From assembly GCA_902805805.1 (NCBI GenBank), contig CADCUE010000154.1:1-10149 (forward strand): a stretch of 10,149 bases of DNA. The letters run 5' to 3'. Below the pieces are notes generated by a model. The model saw only the letters and a program-made list of their open reading frames with translations. It did not search any database and was not told the DNA's origin. Source of the DNA: an uncultured Frankineae bacterium (GTDB taxonomy: Bacteria > Actinomycetota > Actinomycetes > Mycobacteriales > SCTD01). The position numbers and the translations under genes are program-made. Shown here one piece after another: positions 1 to 5,830 of this stretch. Numbering within the stretch: the stretch's first letter is position 1; every line of letters begins with the position of its first letter.

Positions 1-184
1 CCGGCAGCACGTGCTCGCCCGCGAGCCGCTGCAGCTCGGCCTCGGTGCCCAGGGCGTACGGCAGACGCGGGTCGTCGGCGCAGCGGTCGACGGCGACGAC
101 CGCCCAGCCGTCCGCGGCGAGCGCGCGCACGGTGGCCGCTCCGATGCCGCGGGCGGCCCCGGTGACGAGGGCGACGCGCGTCAC
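1..184 (-). CDS. SDR-family oxidoreductase, N-terminal part (probably mycofactocin-coupled)
   Basis: The GTG start at 184-182 overlaps the mftE stop (GTGA), and 61 codons are present before the left edge cuts the gene. The N-terminus has the Rossmann signature of short-chain dehydrogenases/reductases: a beta strand, then TGAARGIG at residues 8-15, then VVAVD ending the second strand. The acidic residue there usually binds the adenine ribose of NAD. The substrate cannot be inferred, because the YxxxK active site lies outside the window. Dedicated SDR families that use mycofactocin for cofactor recycling are known from MFT loci, and coupling to mftE fits that role. The assignment to a mycofactocin-coupled subfamily is an inference from position and a general resemblance of the first 60 residues. 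Confidence 0.85.
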   Translation of the reverse strand, partial: MTRVALVTGAARGIGAATVRALAADGWAVVAVDRCADDPRLPYALGTEAELQRLAGEHVLP

Positions 185-900
185 TCGGCGCCCAGCCAGG
201 CGCACAGGTCGTCCAGGGCGGTGGCCAGCAGCCGAGACCCCTCGGCCGCACCGGCCCCCGTCGGGTCGCCCAGGACGCCGTTCGGGCTCACGGCCGCGAC
301 CCCGCCGGTGCGCAGGGCGGGCAGCAGGTCGGCCAGCGGCTCGGTCGCACCCGCCCTCGCGTGGGCCAGGGCGACCCGGTCCGGGCTCAGCGCCAGCTGC
401 AGGGACGTCTCGACCCGACCGGCGTGCGCGTCCCCCGGCCACGAGGGGGACCAGGCGCGGACGTCGCGAGACTCCGAGCGCAGCAGAGCCACGGCCGCGC
501 GCACCGCAGCGGCGTTGCCGCCGTGCGCGGACAGCAGCAGGACCCGCCGCCAGGTCGCGGTGGCCGACCGTCCCAGCTCGACGAGCAGCAGCTGCAGCGC
601 CTCCTGACCGATGGACAGCGTGCCGGGGAAGCCGGCGTGCTCGCCGCTGGCGCCGTACGGGACCGCCGGAGCGACGTCGACGTCGGCACGGCGGGCCGCC
701 AGGGCCGTGGCCAGCGCCTGGGCGACGTCGGTGTCCGTCGACAGGGGCAGATGGAGGCCGTGCTGCTCGGTGGCGCCGAGCGGGACGACCAGGAGCCGGT
801 CGGCTCGCGAGCCGGCCTGCGGCCAGGTCAGGTCGGCGACCCGGACGCAGTCCGGACGGCCCGCAGGACGTCCGCCCCCGGGCGGCGCCGACGTCGTCAG
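181..900 (-). CDS. mftE: mycofactocin precursor peptidase MftE (creatininase family)
   Basis: MftE releases the modified Val-Tyr dipeptide (AHDP) from the MftC-processed MftA peptide. The 239-residue product has the creatininase-fold metal site: TEQHG (E45, H47), STDTD (D56), SAHGGN (H126), GDAHAG (H159) and ETS (E164). The start is unusual. No ATG, GTG or TTG occurs in frame between the mftD stop and the conserved core (VADLTWP at about residue 21, VVPLGATEQHG at 38-48). The best candidate is a CTG at 900-898 whose last two bases begin the mftD TGA stop (CTGA), which gives a normal family length. No clear Shine-Dalgarno site precedes it, so translation probably depends on coupling to mftD. 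The stop overlaps the SDR start (GTGA). Function is well supported by motifs and by position after mftD; the start codon is inferred. Confidence 0.93.
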   Translation of the reverse strand: MTTSAPPGGGRPAGRPDCVRVADLTWPQAGSRADRLLVVPLGATEQHGLHLPLSTDTDVAQALATALAARRADVDVAPAVPYGASGEHAGFPGTLSIGQEALQLLLVELGRSATATWRRVLLLSAHGGNAAAVRAAVALLRSESRDVRAWSPSWPGDAHAGRVETSLQLALSPDRVALAHARAGATEPLADLLPALRTGGVAAVSPNGVLGDPTGAGAAEGSRLLATALDDLCAWLGAE

Positions 901-2123
901 ACCGGCGCCGGGGTCTGCGACGGGACCCCGGCGCCCGTGCCGACCTCGCCGGGCACGCCCAGCCGGCGGACGAACCCGTCGGGGATGAGCAGGTCGTCGG
1001 GGGTGAGGTCGCGCACCGACGACCTGCCGATCCCGAGCAGTCCGGAGTCGAGGCCGCTGCGCAGGATGTCCAGGACGTTCTCGACCCCCGCCTGACCGTT
1101 CGCCGCGAGCCCCCAGAGGTAGGCCCGGCCGATCATCACGGCGCGGGCGCCGAGGGCGAGGGCCTTGACGACGTCGCTGCCCCGTCGCACCCCGCCGTCG
1201 AGCAGGACCTCGACCGAGTCGCCGACCGCGTCGACGACGGCAGGGAGCGCCCGCACGGAGGCCGGTGTCCCGTCGAGGTTGTTGCCGCCGTGGTTGGACA
1301 CCGAGATCGCGTCGAAGCCGACGTCGACGGCCATCCGGGCGTCGTCCACCCGCATGACGCCCTTGAGCATCAGCGGACCGTCGTACTGCGACCGCAGCCA
1401 GCGCAGGTCGTCCCACGTCGGCAGGGGCGTCTGCATCCACTCGTAGTAGGCGCCGAAGAAGGCCGGTGCGGGCTGCCCGGGCAGGGCCATGTTGGGGGCG
1501 GTGAGGTCGGGCAGCGCGCCGCTGCGCAGCCAGCGCAGCGCCCACGCCGGCCGGACCACGGCCTCCGGCGCGAAGCGCACCATCGTCTTGAGGTCGATGG
1601 ACTGCGGGATGGTCGGGCTGCCCCAGTCCCGGCCCTGGGAGAACGACCAGTCGAGCGTGACGATGATCCCGGCGACCCCGGCCGCCCGGGCCCGCTCGAC
1701 CCGGGCCAGGATCTGCTCCCGGCTGCCCGACCAGTACAGCTGGAAGAACGTCTTCGGGTTGACCGCGACGACCTCCTCCACCGGCTTGCTGGCGAAGGAG
1801 GACAGGCCCATGGCGGTCCCCCGCGCGGCGGCGGCCCGGCCGATGGCGACCTCGCCGTCGGGGTGGACGGCCTGCACCCCGGTCGGGGAGATCAGCACCG
1901 GCAGGTCGACGGCCTGACCCATGACCGTGGTCGACAGGTCCCGCTCACGCGCGAGGTTCGCCACGTGCGGGGCGAAGCCGAGCTCGCTGAACGCGTCGAC
2001 GTTGTCCTCGAGGGTCTTGCCGCGCTCGGACCCCGCGACCAGCGCCATGTAGACGGACTTGGGGAGCGACTTCTTGGCGCGGCGCTGCGCCTCTGCGACG
2101 GTCTCGAACCAGCCGGTGCTCAT
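897..2123 (-). CDS. mftD: pre-mycofactocin synthase MftD (FMN-dependent, lactate dehydrogenase-like)
   Basis: The 408-residue product belongs to the FMN-dependent alpha-hydroxy-acid dehydrogenase family. In the mycofactocin pathway MftD oxidatively deaminates AHDP to the redox-active pre-mycofactocin. Visible family features are LISPTG near residue 80 (flavin-binding barrel strand), FFQLYW at 126-131, LKG with K254, SNHGGNNLDG with the active-site base H278, LLDGGVRRG (D309, R313) and MIGRAYLWG (R333), the phosphate-binding end of the barrel. The ATG at 2123 overlaps the mftC stop (ATGA) and is preceded by a good GAGGAG Shine-Dalgarno sequence about 7 bases upstream. The C-terminal 18 residues are Gly/Pro-rich and probably unstructured. 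The neighbours mftC and mftE settle the assignment over a generic lactate oxidase. Confidence 0.96.
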   Translation of the reverse strand: MSTGWFETVAEAQRRAKKSLPKSVYMALVAGSERGKTLEDNVDAFSELGFAPHVANLARERDLSTTVMGQAVDLPVLISPTGVQAVHPDGEVAIGRAAAARGTAMGLSSFASKPVEEVVAVNPKTFFQLYWSGSREQILARVERARAAGVAGIIVTLDWSFSQGRDWGSPTIPQSIDLKTMVRFAPEAVVRPAWALRWLRSGALPDLTAPNMALPGQPAPAFFGAYYEWMQTPLPTWDDLRWLRSQYDGPLMLKGVMRVDDARMAVDVGFDAISVSNHGGNNLDGTPASVRALPAVVDAVGDSVEVLLDGGVRRGSDVVKALALGARAVMIGRAYLWGLAANGQAGVENVLDILRSGLDSGLLGIGRSSVRDLTPDDLLIPDGFVRRLGVPGEVGTGAGVPSQTPAPV

Positions 2124-3355
2124 GCAGGTGCTCCTCGGGTCGGGGGCCACGGGGCAGGAGCGGGGCCGGCCAGCGGGCTCTCGTCGCAGCGCTTCTCGGG
2201 ACGCCGGACCGACAGCACGAGCGGCACCGGACCACCGCGCACACCGCCCTTGTGGGAGTGGTCCAGCGACGGCTTGGGTGCGGCTCCCGGAGCCACCGCC
2301 GCCAGGGCCCGCTCGCCGTGGCCCTTGACGCACTCGGGGTCCGGCCCGTCCAGGGGCAGCCCGGTGAAGAACTTCGCGGCCATGCACCCGCCGCGGCAGG
2401 CGTCGTACTGGTCGCAGCTGCGGCAGGTGCCACCGCTCTGCGGCTCGCGCAGCTCGCGGAACAGCGCTGACTCGCGCCACACGCCGGCGAAACCGCCCTC
2501 GCTGCGGACGTTCCCGGCGAGGAACTGGTCGGAGATGGCGAACGGGCAGGCGTAGACGTCGCCCACCGGGTCGATGAGGCAGACGACCCGGCCGGCCCCG
2601 CACAGGTTGAGCCCGGGCAGCGCCTCGCCGTAGGCGGCGAGGTGGAAGAACGAGTCGCCCGTGAGGACGCCCTCCCCGTGGCGCACGAGCCAGTCGTAGA
2701 GCTCGCGCTGCTGCGCCGAGGTCGGGTGCAGGTCGTCCCACACGTCGGCTCCCCGGCCCGAGGGACGCAGCCGCGTCAGGCGCAGCTGCGCGCCGAAGCG
2801 GTCGGCGATCGCCTTGAACTGGTCGAGCTGCGGGATGTTGTGCCGGGTGCAGACGACGGACAGCTTCGGGCTGACGCCGACGGCGGCGAGGTGCTCCAGC
2901 GCCCGGACGGCGGTGTCGAAGGAGCCCTGTCCGCGGACCGCGTCGTTCACGTCAGCGGTGGCGCCGTCGACGGAGATCTGGATGTCGACGTAGGAGTTCG
3001 CCGCGATGCGACGAGCCGCCTCGGCGTCGATCTTGATGCCGTTGGTGGAGAACTTGACCCCGACGTCGTGCGCGGTGGCGTAGTCCAGCAGCTCCCAGAA
3101 GTCCGAGCGCACGGTCGGCTCTCCGCCGCCGATGTTGACGTAGAAGACCTGCATGCGCTGCAGCTCGTCGATGACGGCCTTGGCCTCGGCGGTGCTCAGC
3201 TCGTGCGGGTCACGGCGGCCGGAGCTGGACAGGCAGTGCGAGCACGCCAGGTTGCAGGCGTAGGTCAGCTCCCACGTCAGGCAGATGGGGGCGTCCAGAC
3301 CGCGCGCGAAGTGCTCGACGAGCGGAACGCTCGCCGGAGGCAGGGTCGTGGTCAC
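2120..3355 (-). CDS. mftC: mycofactocin radical SAM maturase MftC
   Basis: MftC acts twice on MftA bound by MftB. It oxidatively decarboxylates the C-terminal tyrosine, then forms a carbon-carbon bond to the neighbouring valine. The 411-residue protein has the radical SAM cluster CNLACSHC (C34, C38, C41), the SAM-binding GGGEP at 77-80, and a SPASM region with cysteines at 252, 259, 270, 311, 314, 320, 324 and 342 that would hold auxiliary iron-sulfur clusters. The family's usual C-terminal block is present (RRPEKRCDESPLA, ending at residue 396), followed by a short Pro/Ala-rich tail of 15 residues. The GTG at 3355 overlaps the mftB stop (GTGA) and has AGGAG about 6 bases upstream; the longer upstream reading frame only shadows mftB. 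Assignment is secure from motifs and neighbours. Confidence 0.97.
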   Translation of the reverse strand: MTTTLPPASVPLVEHFARGLDAPICLTWELTYACNLACSHCLSSSGRRDPHELSTAEAKAVIDELQRMQVFYVNIGGGEPTVRSDFWELLDYATAHDVGVKFSTNGIKIDAEAARRIAANSYVDIQISVDGATADVNDAVRGQGSFDTAVRALEHLAAVGVSPKLSVVCTRHNIPQLDQFKAIADRFGAQLRLTRLRPSGRGADVWDDLHPTSAQQRELYDWLVRHGEGVLTGDSFFHLAAYGEALPGLNLCGAGRVVCLIDPVGDVYACPFAISDQFLAGNVRSEGGFAGVWRESALFRELREPQSGGTCRSCDQYDACRGGCMAAKFFTGLPLDGPDPECVKGHGERALAAVAPGAAPKPSLDHSHKGGVRGGPVPLVLSVRRPEKRCDESPLAGPAPAPWPPTRGAPA

Positions 3356-3654
3356 CGGCGCTCCTGGAGCATGTCGGTCGCGGCCAGCTGCGCGAGCGCC
3401 CGCTCGTACGCCGGCAGGTCGTCCGGCCCGAGCCCGGCCCCTTCGCACGCCTCCCGGGCGGTGGCCGAGGCGGGCAGGCGCTGCACCACCTCGAGCAGGC
3501 GGCGGTCCTTGAGGAAGGACAGCCGGCGCGTCCCGAAGTGGTAGAGCAGCGCGCCGAAGGACTCCGGGCGGATCGACACCCGCGGGCTGATGTCCCAGGC
3601 GCGGTCGAGCACGTCCGGGGCGGCGCTCGCGACGGACGTGGAGGGGGTCGTCAC
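3352..3654 (-). CDS. mftB: mycofactocin biosynthesis chaperone MftB (RiPP recognition element)
   Basis: MftB is a small PqqD-like recognition protein that binds the MftA leader and presents it to MftC. The 100-residue product carries the characteristic run from about residue 19 to 60: RAWDISPRVSIRPESFGALL followed by YHFGTRRLSFLKDRRLLEVV, then a helical C-terminal half as expected for an RRE winged-helix fold. The GTG at 3654 lies 5 bases after the mftA stop and gives the usual family length. No Shine-Dalgarno sequence is visible, so re-initiation after mftA is likely. An alternative GTG at 3675 would overlap mftA and add seven residues. The stop overlaps mftC (GTGA). Confidence 0.95.
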   Translation of the reverse strand: MTTPSTSVASAAPDVLDRAWDISPRVSIRPESFGALLYHFGTRRLSFLKDRRLLEVVQRLPASATAREACEGAGLGPDDLPAYERALAQLAATDMLQERR

Positions 3655-3659
3655 GAGGG

Positions 3660-3782
3660 CTAGTAGACGCCGCACATGCCGTCGATCGAGACGTCCTCGA
3701 CCAGCAGGTCCTGCTCCACGACCTCGGCCTCCGGCGCCTGGTCGGCGGTCACGGCGGTGTCCTCGACGGAGCTGGCGGTCAT
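3660..3782 (-). CDS. mftA: mycofactocin precursor peptide MftA
   Basis: A 40-residue ribosomal precursor peptide. The acidic leader (EAEVVEQDLLVEDVS) would be bound by MftB, and the core ends in IDGMCGVY, the invariant signature of the family. The final Val39-Tyr40 pair is the part that becomes the cofactor: MftC decarboxylates and crosslinks it, MftE cuts it off, and MftD oxidises it. The ATG at 3782 has a strong GGAGG Shine-Dalgarno sequence 5 to 6 bases upstream. The reading frame continues upstream to 3860, but that extension crosses the promoter and operator-like repeats and is not part of the peptide. mftA leads the operon, as is normal, and lies 5 bases before mftB. Confidence 0.98.
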   Translation of the reverse strand: MTASSVEDTAVTADQAPEAEVVEQDLLVEDVSIDGMCGVY

Positions 3783-3800
3783 GGGTCCTCCACGGGAGCC

Positions 3801-3810
3801 GGACCGGTCC
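3801..3810. repeat. 10-bp perfect palindrome in the mftA leader
   Basis: GGACCGGTCC reads identically on both strands and lies between the predicted transcription start and the Shine-Dalgarno site of mftA. The inner GACCGGTC recurs in the adh/mftR intergenic region (7017-7024). It may be a second protein-binding site, or chance in GC-rich DNA. Confidence 0.35.
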
Positions 3811-3812
3811 GT

Positions 3813-3826
3813 GTGACCGGCGTCAC
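3813..3826. promoter_or_regulatory. candidate MftR operator upstream of mftA (GTGAC-N4-GTCAC)
   Basis: GTGACCGGCGTCAC has perfect 5-base inverted arms around CGGC. It covers the expected transcription start of mftA, where a bound repressor would block transcription. The same arms with the same spacing occur at 6984-6997, next to the gene for the TetR-family regulator MftR. Symmetry, spacing and placement are seen directly; binding by MftR is inferred. Confidence 0.55.
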
Positions 3827-3830
3827 GGGG

Positions 3831-3859
3831 ACCATAACGGCACCCGGTGCCGGTCACCA
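3831..3859 (-). promoter_or_regulatory. predicted sigma-70-type promoter of the mftA operon
   Basis: On the minus strand TGGTGA (3859-3854) and TATGGT (3836-3831) are separated by 17 bases, a reasonable -35/-10 pair for an actinobacterial housekeeping promoter. Transcription would start near 3824, leaving a leader of about 40 bases before the mftA ATG. The pair lies in the only sizeable gap ahead of mftA. Motif-based prediction only. Confidence 0.45.
3846..3858. promoter_or_regulatory. imperfect second operator-like repeat over the mftA -35 box
   Basis: GGTGCCGGTCACC resembles a one-base-deleted version of the palindrome GGTGACCGGTCACC, and contains a GGTCACC half-site like those in the two better repeats. 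It overlaps the predicted -35 element. It could be a weaker second site for the same regulator; confidence is low because of the broken symmetry. Confidence 0.3.
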
Positions 3860-3875
3860 CTGTCCGGACGGACAG
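3860..3875. repeat. 16-bp inverted repeat upstream of the mftA promoter
   Basis: CTGTCCGGACGGACAG has perfect 6-base arms around GGAC and also contains the 8-base palindrome GTCCGGAC (3862-3869). It lies just upstream of the predicted -35 box, so it could be an activator site or a weak hairpin ending VWA-gene transcription. Its function is unknown. Confidence 0.35.
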
Positions 3876-3887
3876 GACGGCGAGCCC

Positions 3888-3911
3888 GCGGGCAGGAGCG
3901 GTCGCGCCCGC
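3888..3911 (-). terminator. weak hairpin directly after the VWA gene
   Basis: GCGGGC (3888-3893) can pair with GCCCGC (3906-3911) across a 12-base loop, directly after the TGA stop of the VWA gene. There is no U tract, and the stem is short. It could weakly separate the adh-ATPase-VWA unit from the mft operon, or be chance in such GC-rich sequence. Confidence 0.2.
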
Positions 3912-4802
3912 TCACCCGTCGGCCAGCAGCCGGAGGGCCCGAGGCACGTCGGACGGGCCGCTCAGGACCTCGAAGCGCGCACCGGCCCGGCCGGCCAGCT
4001 CCCGGGCCTGCTCGGCGTCGTCCGCCGGCGCCACGACCAGCAGCTCGTCGAGCTGCCGGGCGGCGGGCAGGGGGTCCTCACCCGTGGTGGAGCGTCCGTC
4101 GGTGAGCAGCACGGTCGTGCGGCGCGTCGCCGCGGTCCGGGCCAGCTGCCGCCGCGCCGTGGACAGGGCGAGCGCCAGGTCGGTGGTGCCGTGCCCGCGC
4201 AGCGCCAGCAGCGCGTCGACGACCCGCTCGACCGGACGCGCCTCGTCCTGCGCCTTGAGCACCAGCGCCGTGTCGGAGAAGGCGACGACGCTGTGGTCGG
4301 CCGGTGCGCGCAGGGCCACGGCAGCCGCCGCCAGCGCCGCGGCGGCCAGGCGGTCGCCGCCGACCGACCCACTGCGGTCCACGAGCAGGCACAGCGCGAC
4401 GGAGGGCCGTCCCCACTGCGTCGCCCGCAGGTCCTGCAGGTCCGGCGGGCGCCCGTGAGCGGCCGCACCGAGCAGGGCCTCCATGCTCGCGTCGACGTCC
4501 AGCTCGCCGCCGGGCGCGAGCGGGACGCGGCGCAGCCTGCCGACCCCGCGCTCGCGCGCCGGACCCGACCGGCCGAGCCGGACGACCACCCGGCCGGCGA
4601 GGCTGCGCGCCAGCCGGCGCAGCCGCTCGTCGGTTGCCCCTGCCATGTCGGCGAGCAGGGCCAGCACCGCGTCGGGGTCGACGGCGAGCGCCTCCTCGAA
4701 CGCCGCCTCGTCCAGCCCGCCGACCTCGGGAGACAGGGCGGCGAACACCGGGCTGCGGGCCAGGTCCCGGCGCGACGTCGTCCGCCGGCCTGCTTCGGCC
4801 AC
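3912..4802 (-). CDS. VWA domain protein with complete MIDAS motif
   Basis: A von Willebrand factor A domain occupies about residues 134-290, with all parts of the metal-ion-dependent adhesion site: D142-R-S144-G-S146, T206 in GHGTTD and D235 in LLTDG. The first half is a helical region rich in Ala, Arg and Leu. No signal peptide or membrane segment is seen, so it is probably cytosolic. VWA proteins next to MoxR-type ATPases typically work with them as chelatase-like pairs that remodel or metallate a client enzyme. The partner here is the preceding ATPase gene, and the likely client is the alcohol dehydrogenase upstream. The start is uncertain: GTG at 4802 gives 296 residues, GTG at 4970 would overlap the ATPase gene, and no ATG, GTG or TTG lies between. 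The client is an inference. Confidence 0.85.
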   Translation of the reverse strand: MAEAGRRTTSRRDLARSPVFAALSPEVGGLDEAAFEEALAVDPDAVLALLADMAGATDERLRRLARSLAGRVVVRLGRSGPARERGVGRLRRVPLAPGGELDVDASMEALLGAAAHGRPPDLQDLRATQWGRPSVALCLLVDRSGSVGGDRLAAAALAAAAVALRAPADHSVVAFSDTALVLKAQDEARPVERVVDALLALRGHGTTDLALALSTARRQLARTAATRRTTVLLTDGRSTTGEDPLPAARQLDELLVVAPADDAEQARELAGRAGARFEVLSGPSDVPRALRLLADG

Positions 4803-4852
4803 CGCGGCCTGCGCGTCCTCCCCCTCGAGGACGCGCTCGTCGGCGTCGTCGC

Positions 4853-5830
4853 CTAGCTGGCCGGCCGGTCCGGGACGCGGGTCCCGGCCGGCCGGAGGGC
4901 TTCCCCCGGCGCGTCGCCCGCCTCGCCGCCCGCCGCGTCGTCCTCGTCGGCGCGGTAGACGTCCTCCCACAGCTCTCGCACCACGTCCTCCGAGGTGCGA
5001 GAGCTCCCCTCGTGCAGCCGCATCCGACCGGACAGCGCGGTCAGGGCGGCGTCGAGGCTGACGCCGCGGTCGGCGGGCGGGACGCCCCGCAGCGCCGCCA
5101 GGGACGTCGCGACGAGGACCAGGTCGATCGCGCCGCGCACGGACGAGCCGACCCGCACCTCCGGGTGGGCGCGGGTGCGCCGCACCAGCTCGACGGCCCG
5201 CTCGACGTCGACCGGGTCCGCGGCGTTGCGCCGCACGATCTCCGCCTCGTCGGCGGCGTCCTGGTAGTCCATGCGGACCCGGCAGGTGCGGTCGTAGATG
5301 GCCGAGGCGATGCGGGCCGTGCCGACCGCGTCGAAGGGGTTCATCGCGGCGACGAGGCGGAAGCCCTCGGCCGCGGCCAGCCGGCCGAGCCGCGGGACGT
5401 GCAGCTCGCCCTCGCTCATCACGGTGATGAGGACGTTGAGCGTCTCCTCGGGGACGCGGTTGATCTCCTCGACGTACAGCAGCGCGCCCGCACGCATGGC
5501 CGCCGCGAGCGGGCCGTCGACGAAGACGTCGTCGGTGTAGCCCTCGCTCATCACCCGGGAGGGGTCGTGGTGGCCCACCAGGCGGGCCGGCGTGAGCTCG
5601 GCGTTGCCCTCGACGAACTCGAACGCCAGGCCCGCGCCCTGCGCGAGACCCCGCAGCAGGGTCGACTTGCCGGTGCCGGGCGGCCCCTCGAGGAGCATGT
5701 GCCGCCCGGCCAGCAGAGCGGCCAGCACCAGCTCGACCTCGCGGCGCCGCCCGACCACCTGCGCGCGCAGGCGGTCGGGCAGCGAGGCGTCGAGCAGCGA
5801 CCGCGCGGGCGGGCGCGACGGACCGGTCAG
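4853..5830 (-). CDS. MoxR-family AAA+ ATPase (first copy)
   Basis: This MoxR-like AAA+ protein has Walker A GPPGTGKS at 49-56, Walker B LLYVEEIN at 117-124, sensor-1 asparagine in AAMNP (N164) and a C-terminal helical lid. Such ATPases use ATP to insert cofactors or metals into, or remodel, an enzyme, usually with a VWA partner; that partner follows here. The first GTG (5758) falls inside the conserved domain (QVVGRRREVELVLAALLAGR), so the true start should be upstream. The only plausible one is a CTG at 5830-5828 overlapping the adh stop (CTGA), with GAGGA 6 bases before it, giving 325 residues. Starting at 5758 would remove about 24 residues just before the ATPase core. The C-terminal 35 residues are acidic and then Pro/Arg-rich, probably disordered. 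Family assignment is secure; the client is inferred. Confidence 0.9.
   Translation of the reverse strand: MTGPSRPPARSLLDASLPDRLRAQVVGRRREVELVLAALLAGRHMLLEGPPGTGKSTLLRGLAQGAGLAFEFVEGNAELTPARLVGHHDPSRVMSEGYTDDVFVDGPLAAAMRAGALLYVEEINRVPEETLNVLITVMSEGELHVPRLGRLAAAEGFRLVAAMNPFDAVGTARIASAIYDRTCRVRMDYQDAADEAEIVRRNAADPVDVERAVELVRRTRAHPEVRVGSSVRGAIDLVLVATSLAALRGVPPADRGVSLDAALTALSGRMRLHEGSSRTSEDVVRELWEDVYRADEDDAAGGEAGDAPGEALRPAGTRVPDRPAS

Noticed and set aside
45..2555. An 836-codon open frame on the plus strand opposite the mft genes
   Set aside because: It is antisense to mftC, mftD and mftE, has low-complexity Arg/Pro/Gly/Ala composition and no recognisable domain. Such long shadows are expected in very GC-rich DNA.
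3783..3860. Longer MftA reading frame starting upstream of the ATG at 3782
   Set aside because: It would run through the promoter and palindromes, while the ATG at 3782 has a strong Shine-Dalgarno site and gives a normal precursor size.
5415..5431. 17-base palindrome with arms CTCATCAC and GTGATGAG
   Set aside because: It lies inside the ATPase coding region over a conserved stretch (ITVMSEG), far from any start, so it is probably a coding coincidence.
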